Shown one piece after another: positions 27,122 to 36,436 of a stretch of DNA of 64,000 bases. A model generated the notes under the pieces. That model did not search any database, was not told where the DNA came from, and worked only from the letters and a program-made list of their open reading frames with translations. Both the position numbers and the translations under genes were made by a program. The DNA comes from UBA6627 sp965248675 (GTDB lineage: Bacteria; Chloroflexota; Dehalococcoidia; UBA2979). The DNA lies in contig CBDFJZ010000008.1 in the NCBI GenBank assembly GCA_965248675.1, positions 1,550,001 through 1,614,000 on the forward strand, read 5' to 3'. Each line of letters begins with the position of its first letter. Positions within the stretch are counted from its first letter, which is position 1.

Positions 27122-28011
27122 CCGCCGAAGTCCAGCGCTCGGATCCCGCACCGTTCTCCGAGCTGGGCGTTCGCTCGACCCCCGGGTTCGCCCGTCGATT
27201 CGTCCGCCAGAAGGGTGTGCCGCTGGCCGGGTCGGTGGTTGCCCTCGTGATCGTCTCGGCGATTATCGCTCCGCTGCTCGCCCCCTACGATCCGATCGCG
27301 ACGGCGCCAAGGGAATCGCTCGATGGCCCGTCCAGCAGCCACTGGTTGGGCACTGATCAGCTCGGGCGCGACGTCCTGAGTCGGATCATCTTCGGGAGCC
27401 GCGTCTCGATCCTGGTCGGCGTCGTCGCCGTCGGCGTCGCGCTCACCGCCGGCGTGCCACTCGGACTGATCTCTGGGTACTTCGGCGGGATCGTCGATCA
27501 CGCGATCATGCGCGCGATGGACGCGATCATCGCCTTCCCGGCCCTGGTACTCGCGCTGGCGATCGTCGGCGCCGTGGGGGCGGGCACGACCCAGATCATG
27601 GTCGCGATTGGTATTTCCTCGGTGCCGCTTTACGCACGGCTCACCCGCGGGCAAGTTCTCTCGATCCGCGAGCAAGACTACGTCGAGGCGGCCCGCTCGC
27701 TCGGTGGATCGGACCTGCGCGTGCTCGCGCGCCACATCTTGCCGAACTCGCTCTCGCCGCTGATTGTCCAGGCCTCGCTGGGAGTCGCCTTCGCGATCCT
27801 TGCCGAGGCCGGGCTCAGCTTCCTCGGCGTCGGTGTGCAGCCTCCGTCGCCGACGTGGGGCGGGATGCTGAGCACCGCGCTGCCGCTGATCGAACGCGCG
27901 GCCTACTTATCGATCTTCCCCGGGATCGCGATCTTTATCACGGTGCTGGCGATCAGCATGCTCGGCGACGCGCTCCGCGACGTCCTCGATCCGCGGTTGC
28001 GCGGTAGCTGA
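27118..28011 (+). CDS. ABC transporter permease, DppC/OppC type
   Basis: 297 residues from a GTG start that overlaps the previous stop. The domain order is that of DppC: an N-terminal segment, the HWLGTDQLGRDVLSRI signature near 80, and the EAA loop EQDYVEAARSLGGSDLRVL near 185-200. It ends with ALRDVLDPRLRGS, a standard C terminus for the family. It forms the membrane channel with the DppB-like partner. Confidence 0.94.
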   Translation: MTAEVQRSDPAPFSELGVRSTPGFARRFVRQKGVPLAGSVVALVIVSAIIAPLLAPYDPIATAPRESLDGPSSSHWLGTDQLGRDVLSRIIFGSRVSILVGVVAVGVALTAGVPLGLISGYFGGIVDHAIMRAMDAIIAFPALVLALAIVGAVGAGTTQIMVAIGISSVPLYARLTRGQVLSIREQDYVEAARSLGGSDLRVLARHILPNSLSPLIVQASLGVAFAILAEAGLSFLGVGVQPPSPTWGGMLSTALPLIERAAYLSIFPGIAIFITVLAISMLGDALRDVLDPRLRGS

Positions 28012-28028
28012 GCGCCGTTCCGCGTTCC

Positions 28029-28110
28029 GCGACTCCCAAAGGCGGATCGATGGCTGAGCCCGGTTCGGCGTCCACGACTCCGAAGGGCAGATCGATGGCT
28101 GAGCCCGCCG
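28029..28110 (+). repeat. Short tandem duplication before the zinc finger gene
   Basis: A block of about 47 bases is duplicated with few changes; both copies contain GATCGATGGCTGAGCCCG. Each copy supplies a possible ATG start (28050 and 28095) for the UBP zinc finger gene, so the duplication may have created an alternative start. Confidence 0.6.
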
Positions 28111-28339
28111 CGCCGACCGCTGCCGAGATCCGCGAGGCCTTCGCCGCTGGCTGTCCGGATTGTGTGGCAGCCGGAACCACCTGGGTGCACCTGCGCATCT
28201 GCCTCCAGTGTCGTCACGCCGGTTGCTGCGACGACTCCCCGGAGACGCACGCCAGGAAACACTGGCAGGAAACGGGGCACGAGGTGATCCAATCGCTCGG
28301 GCCGGGGAGATCTGGCGCTGGAACTTCGCGACCGACTAG
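28095..28339 (+). pseudogene. UBP-type zinc finger protein, frameshifted near its end
   Basis: About 80 residues. The zinc ligands lie in CPDCVAAGTTWVHLRICLQC, then CCDDSPETHARKHWQETGH, the pattern of a zf-UBP domain. These small bacterial relatives of the ubiquitin-hydrolase finger usually end in an aromatic W-x-W motif. Here EIWRWNFATD followed by TAG lies one base out of frame, and one extra G in the G run before AGATCT would restore it. Function in bacteria is unknown. It follows the permease operon on the same strand. Confidence 0.75.
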
Positions 28340-28361
28340 GCGGTGCTCTAGGCGCCGGTCG

Positions 28362-29312
28362 CTATCCTTCGAGGCTCCCCTCGAACGGGCTGATGCAGCG
28401 GAAGCCGACATTGCTCGCGCTGCTGTCGGCGGTGAGCGCCATCCGTGCGGCGGGCCGGTAGCGCCGGCAGTAGCTGGCGTGGCAAAGGAACGACCCGCCC
28501 TTGAGCGTCTTCAGATCGCCGTCGCTGGGACCGACCGGATCGAGGACGTTCGGCAGTTGATGACTGCCGGTCTCGAACCAGTCGGCGCACCACTCCCAGA
28601 CGTTGCCCGTCATGTTGTGCAGCCCGAACCCGTTGGCCGGGAAGGCGGTCGCCGGACAGGTGCCGTACCACCCATCGCCCTGCTCGTTGTCGGACGGGAA
28701 CACGCCCTGCCAGACGTTCATCCGGTGTTCGCCGCCCGGAGTGAGTTCGTCACCCCACGGGAAGGCGGCGCCCTCGACCCCGCCGCGTGCGGCGCGTTCC
28801 CACTGCGCCTCGGACGGCAGCCGCTTGCCGGCCCACGACGCATACGCCGCGGCGTCTGTCCAGCTCACATGCACCACGGGGTGATCGCGACGATCGTCGA
28901 TTTCGCTCTGCGGTCCCTCCGGGTGACGCCAGTTCGCTCCCGGTACCTCGCGCCACCATGGGGCGTCGACGGAGCCTCGGGTCGGCGGGAACTCGTCGGG
29001 AAGCAGGCCGCCGAAGACGAATGACCAGCCGAACTGTTCCGCCTCGGTGGCGTAACCGCTGGCGTCGGTGAACGTCGAGAACTCGTCGTTGGTGACGGTT
29101 TGCACGTCCATCATGAACGGCGAAAGCGTCACTCCGCGGACCGGACCCTCCCCGTCCGCCGGGTACGCGAGCTCGTCCTCCGACCCCATCAGGAAGCCGC
29201 CACCAGGGATCGCGACCATCGAGGTGTCGGGCGATTGGGCCGTCGGCGCCGGCTCGAAGGCGAGCGGCTGACCGGCCGGCCTCGAACCGTTCGGGGCGCA
29301 GCAGTTGCTCAT
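28362..29312 (-). CDS. Formylglycine-generating enzyme (sulfatase-modifying factor)
   Basis: 316 residues from the ATG at 29312 (MSNCCAPNG). The FGE-sulfatase domain covers about residues 45-316, from MVAIPGGGFLMGSED to NVGFRCISPFEG. The catalytic cysteine pair of true FGEs is present at Cys277 and Cys282 (GGSFLCHASYCRRYR), which argues for a real cysteine oxidase rather than a C-type-lectin-like relative. The enzyme uses copper and oxygen to turn the C-x-P-x-R cysteine of sulfatases into formylglycine. A matching sulfatase is encoded at 0.45-2.1 kb. The very short N-terminal CC pair is unusual. The gene is divergent from the GNAT gene. Confidence 0.92.
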   Translation of the reverse strand: MSNCCAPNGSRPAGQPLAFEPAPTAQSPDTSMVAIPGGGFLMGSEDELAYPADGEGPVRGVTLSPFMMDVQTVTNDEFSTFTDASGYATEAEQFGWSFVFGGLLPDEFPPTRGSVDAPWWREVPGANWRHPEGPQSEIDDRRDHPVVHVSWTDAAAYASWAGKRLPSEAQWERAARGGVEGAAFPWGDELTPGGEHRMNVWQGVFPSDNEQGDGWYGTCPATAFPANGFGLHNMTGNVWEWCADWFETGSHQLPNVLDPVGPSDGDLKTLKGGSFLCHASYCRRYRPAARMALTADSSASNVGFRCISPFEGSLEG

Positions 29313-29448
29313 CGTCGCGACATCGTAACGCCGGAGTGTGCCGGATCGGCCCGGCGACGCTGATTCGAGCCACCTGCCGATACGATGCGCCTGAGTTGCA
29401 GCGACCCAGCGGCATCCGCATCCGGCGGACCGCAGCCGAAAGGGCGTC

Positions 29449-30531
29449 ATGGAGCCTGAGTTCGTCCTGTACGACCTTCGGTTTCGCGCGCGGGTGATCG
29501 ATCTGCGACGCCGCGTGTTCGGTGGGAGCCGCTCGTTCAACGAGGCGTACTTCAATTGGAAGTACGAGCAGAATCCGTACTTGAAGGATCCGCTGTTTTC
29601 GATCGCGCTCGATGACGACCGCGTGGTCGGGATGCGTGGCTTCTACGGCGCACGGTGGGTCGCCGACGACGCGGCAACCTCGACGTTCATCCCCGTCGGC
29701 GCTGATACCGCCGTCGATCCGGACTACCGAGGCCGCTGGATCATGCAGCGGATGCTCCGTTCCGCCCGTGACGAGTTCGCTGGGCGTGGCTACGAATTCG
29801 CGTTCAACTTCAGCGCAAACCAGGCGATGCGCATGCTGTCGCTGCGCGCCGGATGGCGCCGCCTCGCACCGTACGATGATGCCCAGCTCACGCGCCAGAC
29901 GCGCCGTGGCGCCCGCGCTTGGGTCGCACGGACCGGACAGCGCCTCCGACGACGGCTGAACCTGCGATCTCCCGAGTTCGCCTCGCTCGATCGGCTCGGA
30001 TCACCGCTGGCGGGCGACGTGACCGTCGCGAGGGAAGTCCGTCCGGACGCGATGGCGGATCTCGTCGCGCACCGGCGGGGACCGCAGATCGGTCACGTGA
30101 GGGATGCTGACTTCTATGCATGGCGGTTCCACGACCCTCGGTTCGCGTACCGGTTTCTGTTCATCGGGAGCGAAACCGAGCTCGAGGGGTTCTTCGTGCT
30201 GCAGCAAGCGCGTGGAGGCGGCGTCGTCAGCGTCGTCGACTGGTGCGCGAAGAGCGCGGCCGTTCGTTCCCACCTGCTGCGGGCACTCGTCGCGACCACG
30301 ATCGGCCGTATCCAGATCTGGGCGGCCACGCTGCCTCACGACTTCCTCGGGGAGCTGCACGCGGCGGGGTTTCGCGAAGGCGGGCACGTGGATTCGGCGA
30401 AACGTCCGCTGCCCGGCATGCTGATTGGGGCGACCGGAACGGCGGCTCCGGAGAGCTGGCAACTCGGAGGACAGGCGTTGGTCGAGACGGAGCACTGGGA
30501 GCTCCGAATGATCTACTCGGATGCGTACTAG
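29449..30531 (+). CDS. GNAT-family acetyltransferase-like protein
   Basis: 360 residues. The N-terminal half shows GNAT features: RSFNEAYFNWKYEQNP, then VGADTAVDPDYRGRWIMQRM near 85-105, which is the acetyl-CoA pyrophosphate loop region. The C-terminal half (from about 200) resembles a second acyltransferase-like lobe, ending in the TLPHDFLGELHAAGF type helix seen in two-domain GNATs. Members near glycan genes often acylate amino-sugars. The flanking deacetylase and glycosyltransferases support that setting but not a specific substrate. Confidence 0.75.
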   Translation: MEPEFVLYDLRFRARVIDLRRRVFGGSRSFNEAYFNWKYEQNPYLKDPLFSIALDDDRVVGMRGFYGARWVADDAATSTFIPVGADTAVDPDYRGRWIMQRMLRSARDEFAGRGYEFAFNFSANQAMRMLSLRAGWRRLAPYDDAQLTRQTRRGARAWVARTGQRLRRRLNLRSPEFASLDRLGSPLAGDVTVAREVRPDAMADLVAHRRGPQIGHVRDADFYAWRFHDPRFAYRFLFIGSETELEGFFVLQQARGGGVVSVVDWCAKSAAVRSHLLRALVATTIGRIQIWAATLPHDFLGELHAAGFREGGHVDSAKRPLPGMLIGATGTAAPESWQLGGQALVETEHWELRMIYSDAY

Positions 30532-30538
30532 AGCCTGG

Positions 30539-31317
30539 CTACCGCTCGCCGGTGACCGGGAAGAACACCTCGTAGCCGGCGTCGGCGTAAGGAAACACAA
30601 AGCTACCGACGGCCTCCATCTCGCCGGCGTACACGCCGAGCGCGGCCAGCTTTCGCTCGTGAAAGCCCTCGGTCCGCACCAGCAGCGCTGGGGCTCGTCG
30701 CCACTCGTGGATCGGGCCGGCCGCGAGCTGAGCGACGGCGCGGAACCGGCCGCGCGGTGTCACGAGCCACGGCACCCGCCCCCAGTAGCGGACGGGGTAT
30801 TCGTAGAGCCTCGCGGTCAGGTCGCCGAGCAGCGATCGCGCCGCCTCGCTGAGCGCGCGGTGATCGGCGTGCGTGTCCGCCTGAGGGGCGTAGATCTCCT
30901 CCGGCTCGAGCTCGCCCACAAGCGAGCGTAGGGCGTCGTCCAGGCGACCTCGCTCCGCCTCGAGCGATCCATCCTCGAACTCGAGAAAGCGAATCCGGCT
31001 GGTTCGAGGCCCAGCACCCGCCCCGCCTCGACCGCCTCGACGCGCCGGATCCGTGCCAGCTCGTCGCCACCGTGTTGCAGCGAACGCAGGCCGCGACGTC
31101 CATCGGTCGCAATCACGACCGTGACCTCGGTGCCGGCCATCGCTTTGCGCGCGATCAGCACGCTGCAGCCGATCGCCTCGTCGTCCGCGTGCGGCGCGAG
31201 GATCAGCGCCCGGCCCGTGGCGATCGAGGCCGTGCGGTCGTTGCCGCGCGCGATCAGACGCCGTTGGAAGAACCGCGCGGCGCGCGGACGCAACGGGCGC
31301 AACAGGCGCCGGATCAT
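30539..31317 (-). pseudogene. PIG-L (LmbE-like) deacetylase, one frameshift
   Basis: About 258 residues when two frames are joined near 30996-31004. The N-terminal part has the zinc motif PHADDE (a variant of the usual AHPDDE) near residue 43 and IATDGRRGL. After the shift the second part gives RIRFLEFEDGSLE and the third ligand region HADHRALSEAA. Such enzymes remove acetyl groups from N-acetylglucosamine conjugates. Apart from the shift all core residues are present, so a sequencing error is plausible. It lies between the GNAT and glycosyltransferase genes. Confidence 0.8.
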
Positions 31318-31407
31318 CCTGTCCTCGCGATCTCACAACGCCGCGGTCGCATAGAGTACGGCGTTGACCCTCGTGCGCGCCTCGAGTGCGGCGGAGAGGA
31401 CCGGTTG

Positions 31408-32555
31408 ATGCGCATCGCGTTTGTCCTGACCGAGTTCCCGGTGATCTCTGAGCTGTTCATCGTCCGTCAGCTCACTGGCCTCCTCGAACGCGGTCACGAT
31501 CTCACGATCTTCGCTGAGCAGGCCCCGACGCGACCCGACACGAGCGGATCGAGGAGTTTCGCCTCCTCGAGCGCATGCTCGCTCGTCCGGCCGTCGCCGC
31601 GCGAGGGGTCGCGCGGCGCGGGCGGCAGGCGCTCAACCTCCGGCTGATCCCGCTCGCGCGGGGCTGGGAGCGCTGCGGCCCGTTCGACGTCGTCCACGCG
31701 CACTTCGCGCCGAACGGCGTATCCGCGGTCGATCTCCGCGCCGCCGGCTGCTTCACGGCACCCGTCGTCACCAGCTTCCACGGCTACGACATCAACGTGC
31801 TCCCGGGGACCAGGGGCGGCGCGGGATACGCGCGGCTGTTCGCCGAGGGTGACGCGTTCACGGCCAACTCTAACTTCCTCGCCGCGCGCGCGGCGGCGCT
31901 CGGATGTCCGAGGGACCGGATGCACATCATGCCGATGGGCGTCGATCGGCCCCCGACTGCGATGCCGCCCCGCCCGAACGATGGCGTCACGCGGGTGCTC
32001 ACCGTGGCTCGACTCACCGAGGAGAAAGGCCTGCGAGATGGGATCGCGGCCGTGGGCAGCCTCGCGAGGGCCGGCGCGCCCGTATGCTACCGGATCATTG
32101 GCGACGGTCCGCTCGAGGGCGAGCTCCGTGCGATGATTGCGGAAGAAGGCTTGGCACAGGTCGTCTCATTGACCGGTTCGGCTTCCGAGGCCGAGGTACA
32201 CGAGGCGTTCCGCGACAGCGACCTTTTTCTCCTCCCCAGCGTGCGCGCCGCCGATGGTTCGGAGGAAGGCCAGGGGCTCGTGCTCCAGGAGGCGCAAGCG
32301 ATGGGGCTTCCGGTGATCACCACGGCACTCGGGGGCATTCCGGAGGGCGTTGACGACGGCCAGAGCGGGTTCCTCGTGCCTCCCGGCGACGTGCCTGCGA
32401 TGGCGGCGAAGCTGGACGAAGCTTGCCGCGATCCGGAGCTGCGCGACCGCATGGGCCGCAACGGACGCTGGCTGGTCGAGCGAGGGTTTGACATCGAGCC
32501 GCTCAACGACCGCCTGGTCGACCTCTACCGCGAGACGATCGGACGAGCGTCCTGA
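31408..32555 (+). pseudogene. Family 4 glycosyltransferase, one frameshift near the N terminus
   Basis: The ATG at 31408 starts MRIAFVLTEFPVISELFI, a typical GT4 front for exopolysaccharide-type transferases. The frame shifts near 31531-31547, and the rest continues in another frame: HAHFAPNGV, HGYDINV, then LTVARLTEEKGL and the nucleotide-sugar site EGQGLVLQEAQAMGLPVI. Repaired length is about 380 residues. It would transfer a sugar from an NDP donor at the cytoplasmic face. The stop overlaps the next gene's start (TGATG), so the two glycosyltransferases are coupled. Confidence 0.83.
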
Positions 32556-33682
32556 TGCGGCTGTTCGTCTACCACGAAAACGCGGAGAGCGTTCCCGCCC
32601 TGCTTGACGCGCTCGCGCGCCAGGTCGACGTGCACGCCCTCCGCGTGGTCAGCCCGTCGTGGTACGTGCAAGCACGCCGCGGACAGACGACCGGCTTCTA
32701 CTGGGATGGCGCTCCCGACTCCCCGCACCAGGGCCTGGCGCTCGTCCCCGGCGTGCGCCGGTTCTCCAGGTTGTCTGCCTTGATGCTCCGCCGCTCGTAT
32801 CGCGCCGCGGTCCGCCGCGACGGCACGCCCGACTATCTGCTGATCGACTCGCCCTACCTCGAACCCTGGACCGCTTCGGTTGATGTGCCGCTGGTCTACC
32901 TCGCCGCCGATCCTTACCGCTTCTATGCGTGGCCACGGAGGCGAACCGAGCAGCTCGAAGCGAAGATCCTCGCGCGGGCGCACGCGACATTCGCGGTCTC
33001 CAATCTGCTCGCCGACGATTTCAGGGCCGCGGGCGCCGACCCGGTGTTTCGGTCTCCGACCGCTGTCGGCGCCGATTTCATCGCAGCGGCCCGCGGCGCT
33101 ACCTCGATGCCAGCCGATCTGGCGGCCGTGCCGGCTCCGCGCGTCGGCATCGTGGGCAAGATGAACTCCACCTACGACTGGCGGCTAATCGAATCGCTTG
33201 CGGATGCGAGGCCGGGGGTCTCATTCGTCCTGATCGGGCCGAATCGCGAGCAGGACCCCTCGGAACGGCGGCGGATCGAACGGGCGATCGCCCGTCGCAA
33301 CGTGTTCCCGTTGGGGCTGAAATCCCACGACGAGCTCCCGTCCTATCTCAACGGGATGGACGTGCTGTTGAATCCGCTCGAAGTCCGCGATCACAACGAT
33401 CGGCGGTTTCCGCTGCGGCTGTGCGAATACCTGACCACCGATCGCCCGATCCTCACCACGACCATCAACGAGGCGCGCTCATTCGCGCCCCACGTCGTGC
33501 CGGTCGGCGACGTTGACGAGGCGTTCGCCGCCCTCGATGCCTCGCTCGCCGGAGAGGTAGCGGTCGACGTCGAGGGTCGTCGCGCCCGGCTGCGCGACAA
33601 CACCTGGGACGTGCGCGCGACGGACGTGCTGGCGGCGCTGCGATCGGTCAGCGCAGCAGCGCGCGCGCGTCGTCGCGGTTGA
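32555..33682 (+). CDS. Glycosyltransferase, GT-B fold
   Basis: 375 residues. The C-terminal lobe has VGIVGKMNSTYDWRLIESLA, FVLIGPNREQ, and LPSYLNGMDVLLNPLEV with LCEYLTTDRPILTT, which is the donor-site pattern of GT-B enzymes that act on surface polysaccharides. The N-terminal lobe starts MRLFVYHENAES. The ATG overlaps the previous stop by one base. Donor and acceptor are unknown. With the neighbouring transferase, deacetylase and GNAT it forms a plausible surface-glycan group. Confidence 0.82.
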   Translation: MRLFVYHENAESVPALLDALARQVDVHALRVVSPSWYVQARRGQTTGFYWDGAPDSPHQGLALVPGVRRFSRLSALMLRRSYRAAVRRDGTPDYLLIDSPYLEPWTASVDVPLVYLAADPYRFYAWPRRRTEQLEAKILARAHATFAVSNLLADDFRAAGADPVFRSPTAVGADFIAAARGATSMPADLAAVPAPRVGIVGKMNSTYDWRLIESLADARPGVSFVLIGPNREQDPSERRRIERAIARRNVFPLGLKSHDELPSYLNGMDVLLNPLEVRDHNDRRFPLRLCEYLTTDRPILTTTINEARSFAPHVVPVGDVDEAFAALDASLAGEVAVDVEGRRARLRDNTWDVRATDVLAALRSVSAAARARRRG

Positions 33683-33746
33683 ATCAGCGCCAGCGTTGGC
33701 ACTTCGGTACGCTGACGGCGCGGCGGGCAGATGCTGGGGGGCGGGC

Positions 33747-34076
33747 GTGAAGCTGTGCATCGTGATCGTGCCCGGATCCGATGGTGATCGATTGCTCGAT
33801 CGCCTGAGCGAGGCCGAATTTGGCGCCACAAAGATCGGATCCAGCGGTGGGTTCCTGCGCCGCGGATCCGTGACCGCCTTCGTCGCGATCGACGACGAAC
33901 GCGTCGGCGACCTGATCGCGCTGTTGCATGAGCACTTCCCGGAGGTGACCGAGACCGTGCCGATCAGCGCGCTCCCGCTGGCCGACGAGTGGGGTCAGCC
34001 GACCGACATGGTCGATGTGCGGGTTGGCGGCGCCGTCGTGTTCGTGCTCAAGCTCGAGCAGTTCGCGCGGATGTAA
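33747..34076 (+). CDS. PII-like cyclic-di-AMP receptor (DarA/PstA family)
   Basis: 109 residues from a GTG start. The family pattern is clear: MKLCIVIV opening strand, LLDRLSEAEFGATKIGSSGG (first 25 residues or so), FLRRGSVTAFVAIDDERV, and the C-terminal VGGAVVFVLKLEQFARM. The DarA/PstA proteins are PII-fold trimers that bind cyclic-di-AMP through the T-loop base and the GGF region, both present. Their downstream targets are mostly unknown. Presence implies cyclic-di-AMP signalling in this cell. It has no obvious operon partner. Confidence 0.88.
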   Translation: MKLCIVIVPGSDGDRLLDRLSEAEFGATKIGSSGGFLRRGSVTAFVAIDDERVGDLIALLHEHFPEVTETVPISALPLADEWGQPTDMVDVRVGGAVVFVLKLEQFARM

Positions 34077-34086
34077 CGCCCGAGGC

Positions 34087-36189
34087 CTACTCGACCACCT
34101 GCAGCTGAAGGGTCGTCTGGGCCGTTCCGCCGTGGCTGAAGAGCAGCGTCCAGGTGATCCAGTCGTCGCCGATGTAGCCGGCATCCGGCTGGTAGGTGAC
34201 GGTCCCCGCGCCCGCGTTCATCGAGGTCGATCCGTGGCTACCGTCTGTCACGCTGTCGAGCTGGACGAAGGAGCTGGCGGTGACGACCTGAATCGTCACC
34301 TGACCGCCGGCCTGGACGATCACCGGGCCAACAGGCGCGACCGGCCCCGCCTCGACGGTGATGCTGACGGTGGCGGTGGCCTCGCCGCCGCGCCCGTCCG
34401 ACGCGGTGTAGGTGAACGAGGTCTGCCCGGCGAAGCCGTCCGCCGTGTAGGTGACGGTGCCGTCGCCGTTGTCCACGACCGACCCGCCGGCTGGCTGAGT
34501 CAGTGAGCTGATCGACAGCTCGTCGCCATCGGGATCGGTGTCGTTGGCGAGCACGGCGATGATGATCGGGTCGTTCTCGAAGGTCGCGCCGCTGTCGTCG
34601 ACGGCCTCGGGTGGCTGGTTCTCGCCGCTGCCCCCGCCGACGGCGTCGCCCATCGTCACGGTGACGGTGGCGCCCTGATCGACGCCCTCGGCGTCGGGCA
34701 CGGTGTAGCCGAACGAGTCGACGCCCTCGCACTCGATCGGCGGCGTATAGGTCAGGGTGCCGTCGCCGTTGTCGGCCGCGGTGCCGAGCGAGGCGGGCGA
34801 GACGCTGGAGATGACCAGCGTGGTGACGCCATCGCCGGCGTCGTTGGCGAGCGGACTGATCACGATCGGCCCGTCGCAGGTCTCCAATTCGACGCTGTCA
34901 TCGCTGACGAACGGGGGATCCTCCGTGCCGCCCTCTTCGCCGCCGCCAGCTTCGCCGCCACCGCCAGATCCGCCGCCTCCGCCCGATGGCGGTCCCGCGA
35001 GCGCGCCGCCGCCGACGGCGACGACCACCGTCGCGATCGCGTCTTCGTGGCCCGGATCGACGATGCCGTCGGTGATCTCGTAGCTAAAGGCATCGACGCC
35101 GGTGAACTCCGGCTCCGGCGTGTAGATCACCCTGCTCCCGAGGATTGCGACCACGCCGTGGGCGGGCTGCTTGGTGGAGCGGATCGTCAGCGGATCCCCG
35201 TCGGGGTCCTCGTCGTTCTCGAGGACATCGATGATTGTGGCTGAGCCGTCCTCGGCGACCGCGGCGTCGTCGTTGGCGATCGGCGGGTCGTTCTGCGGCT
35301 CGACGATGATCCGGAAGCTGCACAGCTCCGGGCCATCGGGCGTCATCACCGTGTATGTGAAGCTATCCGGACCGTGGTAATTCTCGTTGGGGATATAGGT
35401 CACGCTGCCGTCGCCGTTGTCGATCAACTCCCCGAACTGTGGCGCGTCGAAGCCGATGAGCGTCCCTCCGGCCCCAAACGGCACCAGGCGCGCGACCAGC
35501 GGGGTGTCTTCGAGCACGATCCCGCCGGTGGCGCCGCCGATCGCCTTGAGCCAGACGAAGTCGAAGACGTTCAGGTTCGCGGCGGTCAGCGTATTCACTC
35601 GCGCCGGCGCGCCGGGGATGAACGTGAGGTAGCGCTGCTGCGCCACCTTCCAGACGTTCATGGTCGCGGTGTTGAAGAGCTGAGAGGCGATCAGGGCCTC
35701 CGGAATCGTGGTCCCGCTGACGCCGAGCGTCAGGCCGTCGGCCGGCGGAATCTCGAAGCGTTGCGGTTGATCGGCGATCTCGATCGTCGGCGCGCCAGCG
35801 AGCAGGCCCGGCGTGCTCACGAGCGTCGTCGCGCTGGTGCGCCGCGCGAAAACGATGCTCTCGGGGCGAAGGTTCAGCGACGTGATCGTCTGGGCGAAGG
35901 CCGGCGCGCCCGGCACGTAGGTGCGCCAGCTCTGCGAGGCGACATGGAACATCGCGAGCGACGCAACCTCGAACGGCTGCGCGCCGGCGAGGAGCTGGGG
36001 GTCGTTGGTGCCCGCGAAGCCGACGGTGATGCCGTCGGCGTGGGGGACGGGAAAGGCGCCGGCGATCGTGCTCGCCGAGAGGCCGGGTTGGGCCGACGAA
36101 CCGCCGGCGATCAGCACGGCCGCCGCGACCACGGTCAGCGCGAGTGCGAGTCGCGCAATCAGCTTCGAGAACGTTCGCCGAGCGTGCAC
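34087..36189 (-). CDS. Secreted multidomain protein with tandem Ig/cadherin-like domains
   Basis: 700 residues from the GTG at 36189, which has GGAGG 4 bases upstream. An upstream ATG at 36246 is possible. A Sec signal peptide spans roughly residues 1-33 (LIARLALALTVVAAAVLIAG, then SSAQP). Next come two homologous units of about 85-90 residues (each F..P.ADG.T.G..GT through PGAPA.....LN). About four Ig/cadherin-like domains of the VLENDEDPDGDPLTI type follow, with calcium-like D-x-D clusters and a glycine-rich linker in the middle. There is no LPxTG or other anchor, so it is probably secreted or surface-bound and likely adhesive. Confidence 0.85.
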   Translation of the reverse strand: MHARRTFSKLIARLALALTVVAAAVLIAGGSSAQPGLSASTIAGAFPVPHADGITVGFAGTNDPQLLAGAQPFEVASLAMFHVASQSWRTYVPGAPAFAQTITSLNLRPESIVFARRTSATTLVSTPGLLAGAPTIEIADQPQRFEIPPADGLTLGVSGTTIPEALIASQLFNTATMNVWKVAQQRYLTFIPGAPARVNTLTAANLNVFDFVWLKAIGGATGGIVLEDTPLVARLVPFGAGGTLIGFDAPQFGELIDNGDGSVTYIPNENYHGPDSFTYTVMTPDGPELCSFRIIVEPQNDPPIANDDAAVAEDGSATIIDVLENDEDPDGDPLTIRSTKQPAHGVVAILGSRVIYTPEPEFTGVDAFSYEITDGIVDPGHEDAIATVVVAVGGGALAGPPSGGGGGSGGGGEAGGGEEGGTEDPPFVSDDSVELETCDGPIVISPLANDAGDGVTTLVISSVSPASLGTAADNGDGTLTYTPPIECEGVDSFGYTVPDAEGVDQGATVTVTMGDAVGGGSGENQPPEAVDDSGATFENDPIIIAVLANDTDPDGDELSISSLTQPAGGSVVDNGDGTVTYTADGFAGQTSFTYTASDGRGGEATATVSITVEAGPVAPVGPVIVQAGGQVTIQVVTASSFVQLDSVTDGSHGSTSMNAGAGTVTYQPDAGYIGDDWITWTLLFSHGGTAQTTLQLQVVE

Positions 36190-36386
36190 ATGTCCTCCGC
36201 GCGATCCCACCCGTTCAGTAGGGCGGGCGGAGCTGAGCGGCGTCATCGGAGTCCTCCCCGACAGGCGGAAGGAGGAGCCCGCGACCAGACCGAGTGCACG
36301 CGGAGGTCAGCGAGCTGACGAGGGTGTCGTGCAGCTCGCTACAGATGCCAGCGACGGCGAGCGCTGCGTTCGCGCTATCGGAGGAG

Positions 36387-36436
36387 GCGAAGGTGCCCTT
36401 CGCGTTACGTGCCAAGGAGGCGAAGGTGCCCTTCGC
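36387..36436. repeat. Pair of identical 17-base hairpins
   Basis: GCGAAGG-TGC-CCTTCGC occurs at 36387-36403 and again at 36420-36436, and GAGG precedes both. The second copy lies inside the last codons of the Gfo/Idh-like gene and the first just after its stop (36405-36407), so the element supplies part of the C terminus. It behaves like a REP-type palindrome. Confidence 0.65.
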
